Below are positions 24,961-33,179 of a DNA stretch of 64,000 nucleotides, one piece after another (positions within the stretch are counted from its first letter, which is position 1; every line of letters begins with the position of its first letter). The stretch is from Acidimicrobiales bacterium (lineage in GTDB: Bacteria > Actinomycetota > Acidimicrobiia > Acidimicrobiales > SZUA-35): contig JANQPB010000036.1 of assembly GCA_028285495.1 (NCBI GenBank), positions 62,001 to 126,000 on the forward strand, written 5' to 3'. The notes beneath the pieces were generated by a model. That model searched no databases, was not told the DNA's origin, and was given only the letters and a program-made list of their open reading frames with translations. The position numbers were made by a program, and so were the translations under genes.

Positions 24961-27429
24961 TCACACCAGGGCGCCGGCGTCTCGGTAGCGGTCGACCTCC
25001 GCCTCAGACAGACCGAGGAGGTCGCGCAGGACCTGCTCGGTGTGCTGGCCCAGCGTCGGCGCCGCCGAGCGCTGCTCAGACGGCGTGACCGACAGGATCG
25101 AGCCGGTGCCGTCGTAGAGGACCGGTCCGACCTCGCCGTGCTCGAGCACCGTGTAGTAGCTGCGGTGGGCGAGCTGCGGGTCGTCGAGCAGATCGGTCGA
25201 CCAGTTGACCACCGACGACGGGACCCCGCCGGTGGCCAGCCGCTCGGCCAGCGCGAACGGCTCCTGCGGAGCGGTCCAGCGGCACAGCGCCGCCTCGATC
25301 GCCCGCTTGTGCTCGATGCGGGCGTCCAGCTCGTCGAACGCCGGGGCCGACCACGGGTCGAGCGCCGGGCCGGCCAGCGCAACGAGGGCCCGCCACTGGT
25401 CGGCGGTCTCGCAGGCGATCGTGACGTGCCGCTCGTGGCCGGCGGCCGGCAGCACCGCGTGGGGGCAGGCGTGGGCGCTGGCGTGGCCCTGCGGTGCCGT
25501 CTCCCGATCGTTGAGCTGACGGTCGAGCAGCAGGGGCTCGGCGAAGTGCATCGCCGCCTCGACCTGGGAGAGGTCGATGTGCTGACCCTCCCCCGTCCGC
25601 CGCCGGTGCAGCAGCGCCGAGGCCAGGGCCGAGATCCCGAAACGGGGGGCGCAGAAGTCGGTGTAGGCCCCCCATGGCCCGGCCGGCGGGCGGTCGGGCC
25701 AACCGGTGGCGGTGAACAGCGGGGTGACCGCCACCCCCTGGCTGCCGAATCCGCCGTAGCGGCGCTCGGGACCGTCCTGGCCCCGCAGGCAGGTCGACAG
25801 CATGACCAGATCCGGGTGCTGGCGGCTGAGGCTCCCGTAGTCGATCCCGAACCGCTCCATCGTGCCGGGGGTGAACGACTCGATGACGACGTCGGCCCAG
25901 GCCACCAGTCGGAGGGCGAGGTCACGACCGGCCTCGGTGGAGAGGTCGCAGGCCAGGCCGAGCTTCGAGGTGTTGACGAACGCGAAGAACTGCGAGCGGT
26001 CGAGGCCGGGAACGCCCTCGGCGAACGGCCCGATCCGGCGCAGCATGTCGGGCCGGGTCGCCGACTCGACGTGCACGGTGGTCGCCCCCTGATCGGCCAG
26101 GGCCCTGGCGATCAGCGGCCCGACCCCGACCCAGGCGAAGTCGGCGACCTTGAGGCCATCGAAGACCCCCCGGCGCCCGACTGCGGCATCGGAGGCCACG
26201 ACCGGCCCGGACGGCGACGGCCGGTCTGGCCCACCGATGGCCGGGCGGGGCGGCCACGGCCGGCGGCGCAGGTCACCGTCGGCGTCGAGCGCCGGGGCCG
26301 GCGGCAGCTCGACCAGCGGGGTCGCCGTCATCCGGGCGAACGGGCCGGCCCGGCGGAGCCCGTCGACGTCCCGGAAGTAGTCCCTGGCCTCCAGCTGCCG
26401 GTCGTCGAGCACGTCGGAGGCCGTGTAGATCGGCGCGCACAGCGTCCGCGTTGCCAGGCCGTGGTCGAAGATCTCGCGCTTGGTCCTGGTGGCCACGAAC
26501 GCCTCGATCGTGTCGAGCATCCGGCGGACCTCGTCGACCGAGACCGTCCCGTCGGCCAGGCCGGCCTTCCAGTGATGCCAGTCGCGGCCGGCCAGGTCGG
26601 CCGGGACCATGCCCTCCCGCTCCGCCCACGCCATCAGCTCGTGGCTCGTGTCCTCGCCCATCTTCGGCAACTGGAACCCGATCTGGGCCCACCCGTCGGC
26701 GACCCGCCACATGAGCTGGACCGGCAGGCCGGGCCAGTACTCGCGAGCCTCCGCCCGGTTGTCACAGGTGCCCGGCACGTTCTCCCCGAAGACCGTCGCC
26801 CACGGCGAGGCGTGCATCGTCGCCAGCACGATCGCCGCCTGGGCCGACGTGTCGATCCGCTGCCCGCGCCCGCTCCGCTCGCGCTCGTAGAGGGCGATGC
26901 AGATGTCGGCCGCCGCCTGGCCGCCGCCGTGGCACGACGCCTGCTGGTAGCCGACCGGGACCGGCGGCCGGTCCGGGTCGCCCTGGAGGGCGAGCACCCC
27001 GCCGGCGGCCTCGATGCTGAGCTCGTCGGCGGCCCAACCGGCCTTCGGCCCGTCGAGGCCGTATGGCGTCACCGACGCCCAGATCAGGCCGGTCGACACC
27101 TCGGGGGCGAGGCCCCAGTCGTCGGCCGCATCGCCGTTGTCGATCAGCACGTCGGCACCGGCGACGAGGGCCGCCAACGCCGCCCGGTCGGCGTCGACCG
27201 ACGGATCGATCACCACCGACCGCTTGCCCCGACCGAGCGCCATCCACGTGAGCGACGACTCGGGACCGACGCAGCGATCGCCGACGAACGGGCCGAGGCG
27301 TCGGGCCACCGCTCCGCCAGGCGGCTCGACCTTGACGACCTCGGCACCGAGGTCGGCCAGGATGCGCCCGGCCAGCTCGCCCCAGCGGCCGGCCAGATCG
27401 ACGACCCGTACTCCCAACAACGTCGACAC
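24961..27429 (-). CDS. Two-domain (fused) CaiB/BaiF-type CoA-transferase
   Basis: The 822-residue protein contains two full family III CoA-transferase modules. The first starts LLGVRVVDLAGRWGELAGRI with LADLGAEVVKVEPPGG. The second, from about residue 410, has FDGLKVADFAWVGVGPLIAR, LGLACDLSTEAGRDLALRLV, YGGFGSQGVAVTPLFTATGW and FGISALASALLHRRRTGEGQ. Single-domain members (about 400 residues) form interlocked dimers, so a tandem fusion could fold as a one-chain pseudo-dimer. They move CoA between carboxylic acids via an aspartyl-CoA thioester. The fusion is intact with no frameshift. No strong ribosome site is visible at ATG 27429. A paralogue lies at 42880-45216. Confidence 0.92.
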   Translation of the reverse strand: MSTLLGVRVVDLAGRWGELAGRILADLGAEVVKVEPPGGAVARRLGPFVGDRCVGPESSLTWMALGRGKRSVVIDPSVDADRAALAALVAGADVLIDNGDAADDWGLAPEVSTGLIWASVTPYGLDGPKAGWAADELSIEAAGGVLALQGDPDRPPVPVGYQQASCHGGGQAAADICIALYERERSGRGQRIDTSAQAAIVLATMHASPWATVFGENVPGTCDNRAEAREYWPGLPVQLMWRVADGWAQIGFQLPKMGEDTSHELMAWAEREGMVPADLAGRDWHHWKAGLADGTVSVDEVRRMLDTIEAFVATRTKREIFDHGLATRTLCAPIYTASDVLDDRQLEARDYFRDVDGLRRAGPFARMTATPLVELPPAPALDADGDLRRRPWPPRPAIGGPDRPSPSGPVVASDAAVGRRGVFDGLKVADFAWVGVGPLIARALADQGATTVHVESATRPDMLRRIGPFAEGVPGLDRSQFFAFVNTSKLGLACDLSTEAGRDLALRLVAWADVVIESFTPGTMERFGIDYGSLSRQHPDLVMLSTCLRGQDGPERRYGGFGSQGVAVTPLFTATGWPDRPPAGPWGAYTDFCAPRFGISALASALLHRRRTGEGQHIDLSQVEAAMHFAEPLLLDRQLNDRETAPQGHASAHACPHAVLPAAGHERHVTIACETADQWRALVALAGPALDPWSAPAFDELDARIEHKRAIEAALCRWTAPQEPFALAERLATGGVPSSVVNWSTDLLDDPQLAHRSYYTVLEHGEVGPVLYDGTGSILSVTPSEQRSAAPTLGQHTEQVLRDLLGLSEAEVDRYRDAGALV

Positions 27430-27619
27430 GTCGACACCCCCGATCCGACACGATCGACACCATCATCACCCACGCCGGCCAGACGGACCTCTTTCGCCGC
27501 CCACCCCGGCGCCCGTCCGCCGGCGACCATCGGACCGGGCAGGGGACTCGAACGAGCGGCCGACGTGGTGCTAGACCTCTTGGTGAGCGGGATCAGGCCA
27601 TCGACGGACAGGACGAACC
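27430..27619. other. Divergent intergenic region
   Basis: A 190-nt gap between the CoA-transferase (minus) and the TauD gene (plus). No clear operator, hairpin or small gene is seen. A tRNA T-loop-like sequence near 27543 does not extend to a tRNA. Confidence 0.4.
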
Positions 27620-28441
27620 ATGGCAGCAGTGATGACCGCAACCCGGCGGGACTGGAACACCCGGATCGGCACCGAGCTGGAGGGCGTCACCCTCCTCGAC
27701 CTCGACCAGGCCGGCGTCGACGAGCTCAAGGAGCTCGTGGCCGAGCGGGGGGTGCTCTTCTTCCGCGACCAGGAGATGACCCTCGCCGAACAGGTCGAGC
27801 TCGGCCGCCGCCTCGGCGAGCTCCACATCCACCCAGCGGCGAAGGCGCCGGACGGCTTCCCCGAAGTGCTCCTCGTCCACACCGACGCCGAGAGCACCTA
27901 CACCGCCGGCAACGGCTGGCACACCGACGTCTCCTGCGACGCCCGCCCACCGGCGCTGTCGATGCTGCGGATCGAGCAGACCCCGCCGGCCGGAGGCGAC
28001 ACGGTCTGGGCCTCGATGTACGAGGCCTACGACACGCTGTCGACGCCGATGCAGGAGTTCCTGTCGACGCTCACCGCCGTCCACACCGGCGACAAGGCCT
28101 ACCGCGGGCGCTACGGCTACGCCGGCGATCGGGAGTTCCCCGTCAGCGAGCACCCCGTCATCCGGACCCACCCGGTCACCGGACGCAAGGGCCTCTACGT
28201 CAACATGGGGTTCACGTCGCACATCAAGGGCCTCAAGCCGCGGGAGAGCCGGGCCCTGCTCGACATGCTGTACGAGCACGTCGCCGCCGGGGTCAACTTC
28301 CAGGTCCGCTTCCGGTGGGAGCCGAACTCGGTGGCCATCTGGGACAACCGCTGCGTGCAGCACCACGCCAGCTGGGACTACTTCCCCGAGACCCGCCACG
28401 GCTACCGGGTGACGACCCGGGGCGAGGTGCCCTTCCAGTAG
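27620..28441 (+). CDS. TauD/TfdA-family dioxygenase (second copy)
   Basis: The 273-residue protein has NGWHTDVSCDARPP (H101, D103), the distal His in AIWDNRCVQHHASWDY (H248) and an Arg in GYRVTTRGE (about 263). These are the Fe(II) ligands and the 2-oxoglutarate clamp of the taurine dioxygenase family. The length is typical. It is distinct from the copy at 18052-18939, sharing mainly the catalytic motifs. ATG at 27620 opens the protein; GGACAGGAC upstream could act as a weak ribosome site. It is divergent from the fused CoA-transferase. Possible substrates include sulfonates, sulfate esters or aryloxy acids; the sequence does not discriminate. Confidence 0.93.
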   Translation: MAAVMTATRRDWNTRIGTELEGVTLLDLDQAGVDELKELVAERGVLFFRDQEMTLAEQVELGRRLGELHIHPAAKAPDGFPEVLLVHTDAESTYTAGNGWHTDVSCDARPPALSMLRIEQTPPAGGDTVWASMYEAYDTLSTPMQEFLSTLTAVHTGDKAYRGRYGYAGDREFPVSEHPVIRTHPVTGRKGLYVNMGFTSHIKGLKPRESRALLDMLYEHVAAGVNFQVRFRWEPNSVAIWDNRCVQHHASWDYFPETRHGYRVTTRGEVPFQ

Positions 28442-28468
28442 TCCCGGTCGAGGCGATCAGGCCGCCTG

Positions 28469-28666
28469 TTACCCGGTGGCCGGGGTGTTCTCGATCAGGA
28501 GGTGGCCCCACCCGTCGGCGGGGTCGAGGACCCGCCTCCCGGCGTTGAGGCACCACTCGGCCAGATCGAGGTGGTCGAGGGAGTGGTCGACGGTCTCGGG
28601 CAGGTGGTGGGTGCCACCGTCGGGTGCGGTCGGCATGACGGCGTCTGCGGTCGATTGCGTAGGCAT
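28469..28666 (-). CDS. Small hypothetical protein
   Basis: The 65-residue protein MPTQSTADAVMPTAPDGG continues with THHLPETVDHSLDHLDLAEW and a C-terminal GRRVLDPADGWGHLLIENTP. No family is recognised. In its favour are an AGGA box 6-9 nt before ATG, acidic and helical composition unlike a random shadow, and placement in an otherwise empty gap. It is convergent with the TauD gene and divergent from the BVMO gene. Confidence 0.5.
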   Translation of the reverse strand: MPTQSTADAVMPTAPDGGTHHLPETVDHSLDHLDLAEWCLNAGRRVLDPADGWGHLLIENTPATG

Positions 28667-28820
28667 GGGGGATCCTCTCCGGTTCGTTCGTGTGCCGTAC
28701 CGCCACTCTCCATCAGGTCCGGTCGCGGGCCTTGGAGAAAGGGTGGAGAAGATCTGGATCGACGCGGACGTCGGCACCGGTCGGACGGCCACGGGTTCGA
28801 AACTCTCGCGAGGCTCTAAC

Positions 28821-28836
28821 TACCCTGGTCGACATG
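28821..28836 (+). promoter_or_regulatory. Leaderless-type -10 box of the second BVMO gene
   Basis: TACCCT (28821-28826) is followed after 7 nt by ATG at 28834, with no ribosome site. Confidence 0.4.
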
Positions 28837-30690
28837 GATCAGCCGCTCTCCGAGAACGTCCCCCTCGACGACGACCTGCTCCGGGAGCTGATCGGCGACA
28901 TCGACTTCGACCCGGACCAGCTCAAGACCCGCTACCTGGCCGAGCGCGACAAGCGCCTCCGGAGCGACGGCAACGAGCAGTACATCGAGGTCAAGGGCGA
29001 CTTCTCCGACTACGTCGACGACCCCTACCTCGAGCGGGTCGAGCGGGAGCCGCTCACCGACCACACCCAGGTGGTCATCATCGGTGGTGGCTTCGGCGGC
29101 CTCCTCATGGGCGGCCGCCTCCGCGAGGCCGGCTACGACGACATCCGGGTCATCGAGAAGGGCGGCGACTTCGGCGGCACCTGGTACTGGAACCGCTACC
29201 CGGGCGCCATGTGCGACGTCGAGAGCTACGTCTACCTGCCGATGCTCGAGGAGCTCGACTACATCCCGAAGCACAAGTACTCGTTCGCCCCCGAGATCGC
29301 CGAGCACACCCGCAACATCGCCCGCCACTACGGCCTGTACGACAAGGCCTGCCTCCAGACCACGGTCACCGGCATGACCTGGAGCGACGACACCGAGCGG
29401 TGGACGATCGAGACCGACCGGGGCGACCGGATGACGGCCGACTTCGTGGCCATGGCCAACGGCCCCCTCAGCCGGCCGAAGCTGCCCGGCATCGCCGGCA
29501 TCGACACCTACGAGGGCCACACGTTCCACACCAGCCGCTGGGACTACGACTACACCGGCGGCGACAACTCGGGGAACCTCACCGGGCTCGGTGACAAGAA
29601 GGTGGCGATCATCGGCACCGGGGCAACGGCCGTGCAGTGCATCCCCCACCTCGGTGCGGCGGCCGAGCACCTCTACGTGTTCCAGCGGACCCCGTCGTCG
29701 ATCGACGTCCGCAACAACCGCGAGACCGACCCCGAGTGGGCTGCGTCGCTCGAACCGGGCTGGCAGCAGGAGCGGATGGACAACTTCAACATCCTGGTCA
29801 GCGGCGGCGACCAGGACGTCGATCTCGTCCAGGACGGCTGGACCGACATCTTCCGCAACCTCCAGGGGGCCAAGGCCAAGGAGGCGGCCCGCCGGCTCGG
29901 CCGCCGGTTGGAGAAGCGGGAGTACGGGCGGCTGCTGGAGATGGCCGACTACGTGAAGATGAACGGCGTCCGGGATCGGGTCGACGAGATCGTCGAGGAC
30001 GCCGAGACCGCGGCCAAGCTCAAGCCCTGGTACCGCCAGTTCTGCAAGCGGCCCTGCTTCCACGACGAGTACCTGCCGACCTTCAACCGCCCGAACGTCA
30101 CGCTCGTCGACACCGAAGGTCGCGGCGTCGAGCGGATCACGCCGAGCGGTGTGGTGGCCGACGGCGTCGAGTACGAGGTCGACTGCATCATCTTCGCCAC
30201 CGGGTTCGAGGTCGGCACCACCTACACCAGGCGGGCCGGCTACGACATCGTCGGCCGGGGTGGGCAGAGCCTGTCCGACCACTGGGGCGACGGCATGCGG
30301 ACCCTGCACGGCATGCAGACCACCGGCTTCCCGAACTGCTTCTTCATGGGCTTCACCCAGGGGGCGGTCACCGTCAGCGTGCCCCAGACCCTCAACGAGC
30401 AGGCCAACCACATCACCTACCTGCTCACCGAGCTGCGGGACCGTGGCGGGTCGGTCATCGAGGCGACGCCGGACGGTGAGCAGATGTGGCTCGACGAGAT
30501 GGCGAGCAAGGCCAGGCTCGGGGCCCGGTTCCGGGCCGAGTGCACCCCCGGCTACTACAACAACGAGGGTCAGCAGGGGAACCCCAACCACTTCTTCGCC
30601 GGCAGCTACGGCGCCGGGCCGATCAGGTTCTTCCGGCTGCTGTCGCAGTGGCGGGAGGACGGTCGCCTGGAGGGCGTCGACCTGCGCTAG
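28834..30690 (+). CDS. Baeyer-Villiger-type flavin monooxygenase with N-terminal extension (PAMO/CAMO-like)
   Basis: The 618-residue protein has about 75 residues before the FAD motif VVIIGGGFGGLLMGG. GGTWYWNRYPGAMCDVESYV follows, then a BVMO fingerprint YEGHTFHTSRWD (226-237; the first Phe is Tyr), the second nucleotide motif VAIIGTGATAVQCI and FATGFEVGTTYTR. The family uses NADPH and O2 to convert ketones to esters. The N-terminal segment with LLRELIGDIDFDPDQLKTRY is typical of the cyclododecanone/steroid-type subgroup rather than phenylacetone types. The stop codon overlaps the stop of the convergent F420-type gene in a shared CTAG. The start is supported by the -10 spacing. Confidence 0.93.
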   Translation: MDQPLSENVPLDDDLLRELIGDIDFDPDQLKTRYLAERDKRLRSDGNEQYIEVKGDFSDYVDDPYLERVEREPLTDHTQVVIIGGGFGGLLMGGRLREAGYDDIRVIEKGGDFGGTWYWNRYPGAMCDVESYVYLPMLEELDYIPKHKYSFAPEIAEHTRNIARHYGLYDKACLQTTVTGMTWSDDTERWTIETDRGDRMTADFVAMANGPLSRPKLPGIAGIDTYEGHTFHTSRWDYDYTGGDNSGNLTGLGDKKVAIIGTGATAVQCIPHLGAAAEHLYVFQRTPSSIDVRNNRETDPEWAASLEPGWQQERMDNFNILVSGGDQDVDLVQDGWTDIFRNLQGAKAKEAARRLGRRLEKREYGRLLEMADYVKMNGVRDRVDEIVEDAETAAKLKPWYRQFCKRPCFHDEYLPTFNRPNVTLVDTEGRGVERITPSGVVADGVEYEVDCIIFATGFEVGTTYTRRAGYDIVGRGGQSLSDHWGDGMRTLHGMQTTGFPNCFFMGFTQGAVTVSVPQTLNEQANHITYLLTELRDRGGSVIEATPDGEQMWLDEMASKARLGARFRAECTPGYYNNEGQQGNPNHFFAGSYGAGPIRFFRLLSQWREDGRLEGVDLR

Positions 30691-31592
30691 TTGGCCGCGC
30701 TCGGCCCCGACCCTGCGTTCGGGGCGACGTGGGTCTCGCCGAAGGCCCGAAGCCGGTCGAGCCCGCCGTCGCCGGCGAAGGCGAACGCCGGCACCATGAT
30801 CCGACCGACCCCCTGGTCGCGCATCGACTCGATCCCGGCCATCGGGTCGGCCAGCTGACGACCGAAGATGGCGTTGATCTCGATCGAGTCGGGGTCCCGA
30901 TCCCGGTTCTCACACGCCGCTCGGACGGCGGCGATCAGTCGAGCGAGCCCGTCGGGGTCGGTCTCGCCGGGGAAGTAGCCGTCGGCCATCCTGGCCGCCC
31001 GGTCGACGGCGGCCGGCGTGTCGCCGCCGACCAGGATCGGGATGTCACGGCCCTGGATCGGTCGAGGCGTCGCCGTGAGCGGCTCGAAGTCGACGAACTC
31101 GCCGTGGAACTCGACGTGGCTGCCGGACCAGACGGTGCGCATGGCCTCGATGTACTCGTCGGTCCTGGCCCCCCGCCCGGCCCACGGCACCCCGATGGCC
31201 TCGAACTCCTCCCGCAGCCAGCCGACCCCGATCCCCAGCTCGACCCGCCCACCGGTCAGGTGGTCGAGCGTGGCCAGCTCCTTGGCCAACACAAGCGGGT
31301 TGCGCTGGGGCACGATGAGGATGCAGGTGCCGAGCCGCAGCGTCGGCGCCGCCGCGGCCACGTAGGCCAGCCAGATGAGCGGATCGGGGATCGGCGTCTC
31401 CGGCGTGGCCGGGACCTTGCCATCCGAGGTGTAGGGGTAGGCCGACTCGATGGTCGAGGGGAACACGACGTGCTCCCCGCCCCACACCGACTCGAAGCCG
31501 ACCGACTCGGCCACCCTGGCGATCTCGACCGCCGAGCCCTGGTCGGTGCCGACGCTGCTGGCGAACGCGAGTCCGAACTTCATGGTGGTCAT
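30687..31592 (-). CDS. LLM-class F420-dependent oxidoreductase
   Basis: The 301-residue protein starts MTTMKFGLAFASSVGTD and shows GFESVWGGEHVVFP, PTLRLGTCILIVPQRNPLVL, LTGGRVELGIGVGWLREEFE and PILVGGDTPAAVDRAARMAD. These are typical of the luciferase-like TIM-barrel family whose actinomycete members use coenzyme F420; FMN is possible but less likely. The substrate is unknown. The start is ATG at 31592 or the in-frame ATG at 31583; neither has a strong ribosome site. The stop overlaps the stop of the BVMO gene by 3 nt, so the two transcripts collide. It is divergent from the PPOX-family gene. Confidence 0.9.
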   Translation of the reverse strand: MTTMKFGLAFASSVGTDQGSAVEIARVAESVGFESVWGGEHVVFPSTIESAYPYTSDGKVPATPETPIPDPLIWLAYVAAAAPTLRLGTCILIVPQRNPLVLAKELATLDHLTGGRVELGIGVGWLREEFEAIGVPWAGRGARTDEYIEAMRTVWSGSHVEFHGEFVDFEPLTATPRPIQGRDIPILVGGDTPAAVDRAARMADGYFPGETDPDGLARLIAAVRAACENRDRDPDSIEINAIFGRQLADPMAGIESMRDQGVGRIMVPAFAFAGDGGLDRLRAFGETHVAPNAGSGPSAAN

Positions 31593-31688
31593 GACAGCAC
31601 AGCGGCGGTCGCCGCGACGGCTCGTGGCCGCTGGTCGCTTCGATGATCGCGGTGTTAGCTTGCCGGTGAACGCCGAGGAGAGGGACCG

Positions 31689-32210
31689 ATGAGCGCCGAC
31701 CGAGTGGACTACGAGGACCTGACCGGGATGCAGCTCGACCGACCCCAGCTCGACGCCCTGGTCGGCGACGTCGGCGAGTGCGTGTTCAACTGGACCACCA
31801 GCGACGGCTACCCGGTCGGGGTGGTCGTGGCCTACGTGTACCACGACGGCACGTTCTTCACGACGTGCGCCGAGCGCCGCAAGCGGGTGCCGGCCCTGCG
31901 GGCCAGGCCGCAGTCGGCCATCGTGATCAACCGGGGCGGACGGACGGCGTCGTTCAAGGGCGACTCGGTCGTGCACGCCCCGGGCGACGAGGGCTTCGAG
32001 GCGTTGAAGGCCTGGTTCTACCCCCGCCTGTCCGGGCTCGACCGCAAGCCGGACGACGCCTACATCCAGAGCTTCGCCCGGTTCCTCGACTCGCCCCACC
32101 GGGTGATCATCGAGACCGACGCCCGCCTCGTCGTCGGCTTCGACACCGCCAAGTTCGCCGCCTTCACCAGCGAGGCGATGGCCGCCTCCGACCGGCCGGC
32201 AACCGGCTGA
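31689..32210 (+). CDS. Pyridoxamine 5'-phosphate oxidase-fold (PPOX) protein
   Basis: The 173-residue protein contains VGECVFNWTTSDGYPVGVVV, YVYHDGTFFTTCAERRKRVP and SAIVINRGGRTASFKGDSVV, the split beta-barrel of the FMN/F420-binding PPOX superfamily. Many actinomycete members are F420 or haem-linked reductases, but no subgroup can be fixed. ATG at 31689 follows GAGGAGAGG. It is divergent from the LLM-class oxidoreductase with a 96-nt gap, so a shared promoter region is likely. Confidence 0.85.
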   Translation: MSADRVDYEDLTGMQLDRPQLDALVGDVGECVFNWTTSDGYPVGVVVAYVYHDGTFFTTCAERRKRVPALRARPQSAIVINRGGRTASFKGDSVVHAPGDEGFEALKAWFYPRLSGLDRKPDDAYIQSFARFLDSPHRVIIETDARLVVGFDTAKFAAFTSEAMAASDRPATG

Positions 32211-32224
32211 CCGGGGCCGTCGGC

Positions 32225-32455
32225 TCACGGCTCGGGCTCGGCCCGGTCGATGGCCAGCCGGGTCTGGTAGTGGCGGGAGCGGAGCCGGGCCAGACGGGCG
32301 TCGGCGTCGCCCGTCGGCTGGTTGCGGGCCCGTCGTCGCTCGACGTCGGCGGCCAGCGAGCGGATCTCGTGCTCGAGCGCGTGCTTGCGGTCGATCAGCT
32401 CCGCCCGGCTCGGGCGGCGACGCCGCCACGGTGCCAACCACGACCAGCGCACCAT
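32225..32455 (-). CDS. Small basic coiled-coil protein
   Basis: The 76-residue protein MVRWSWLAPWRRRRPSRAEL is followed by a predicted helix (IDRKHALEHEIRSLAADVER...RLARLRSRHYQTRLAIDRAE) with heptad-like spacing. No family is recognised. ATG at 32455 is preceded by TACCAT after 6 nt, the leaderless pattern seen elsewhere in the window. Its promoter region contains the TetR palindrome at 32476-32497, so it is probably co-regulated with the divergent TetR gene. Confidence 0.6.
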   Translation of the reverse strand: MVRWSWLAPWRRRRPSRAELIDRKHALEHEIRSLAADVERRRARNQPTGDADARLARLRSRHYQTRLAIDRAEPEP

Positions 32456-32475
32456 CGACGAATGGTACCCGGGCG

Positions 32476-32497
32476 TTACATCATCACTATGATGTAA
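32476..32497. promoter_or_regulatory. TetR operator, perfect inverted repeat
   Basis: TTACATCAT (32476-32484) and ATGATGTAA (32489-32497) are perfect 9-nt arms around a CACT spacer. The right arm contains TATGAT (32488-32493), a good -10 box for the TetR gene starting at 32524. The other promoter's -35 region also falls inside, so binding would block both directions. Confidence 0.75.
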
Positions 32498-32523
32498 CAA
32501 ACCGACCGTTCGAGGGAGGGCGG

Positions 32524-33117
32524 ATGCCGAGGGTCGTCGACCGGGAGCAGAAGCGGATCGAGCTGCTCGACGCGGCCGTCGACGCCATCGCCGAGCGCGG
32601 CCTCGACGGGGTCAAGCTGATGGACATCGCGGCCGGGGCCGGAGTCACCACCGGCGCCATCGGCTACTACTTCCGCGACAAGGAGGACCTCCTCGTCGCC
32701 GCGCTCGAGCACCTGTCGCGGCAGGTCCTCGTCGACGGCGGGGCCGAGGCCATGACGTTCTTCCACGGTGAGCTCGGGCTCTACCTCCCGACCACCGGAC
32801 GGGCCAGGTCCTTCTGGCGGGTCTGGCTCGCCTACTGCGGAGCGGCGCCGTCGTCGCCGACGCTGCTCGCCGCCTACCGTCGCTTCTACGAGGCCATCGA
32901 GGCCCAGATCGCCCAGCACCTCCGGGACCGGGGTGTCGACGACCCGGTCGACCTGGCCGGCGCCATCGTCGCCGCGGTCGACGGGATCGGCCTGTGTGCC
33001 ACCGTCGCTCCCGACCTGTGGCCGGTCGAGCGGCAGACCCGGACGCTGCGGACGATCGTCGAGGCCCTGCTCCCCGACGGCGGGCCACACCTCGGCACGG
33101 CCGCCGCCCCGACCTGA
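32524..33117 (+). CDS. TetR-family transcriptional regulator
   Basis: The 197-residue protein has an N-terminal TetR DNA-binding domain, RIELLDAAVDAIAERGLDGV, with IAAGAGVTTGAIGYYFRDKE as helices 2-3. A helical ligand-binding domain follows, and the C-terminal half resembles the BetI/TetR_C group. ATG at 32524 follows GGGAGGG. A perfect 9-4-9 palindrome covers its -10 box, so autorepression is likely. The amidase 62 nt downstream on the same strand is the probable regulated partner, and the divergent small gene another. Confidence 0.92.
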   Translation: MPRVVDREQKRIELLDAAVDAIAERGLDGVKLMDIAAGAGVTTGAIGYYFRDKEDLLVAALEHLSRQVLVDGGAEAMTFFHGELGLYLPTTGRARSFWRVWLAYCGAAPSSPTLLAAYRRFYEAIEAQIAQHLRDRGVDDPVDLAGAIVAAVDGIGLCATVAPDLWPVERQTRTLRTIVEALLPDGGPHLGTAAAPT

Positions 33118-33179
33118 GCGAACGAGCGCACCCGTCCACCCGTCCACCGTCAACGAAGCGAACCGACCAGGAGCACGCC

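Noticed and set aside
27535..27560. tRNA T-loop-like sequence (reverse of GTTCGAGTCCCC)
   Set aside because: No pairing T-stem, acceptor stem, anticodon arm or CCA could be found around it.
28788..28805. Second T-loop-like sequence GGTTCGAAAC
   Set aside because: Flanking bases do not form a T-stem; it is just upstream of the BVMO promoter.
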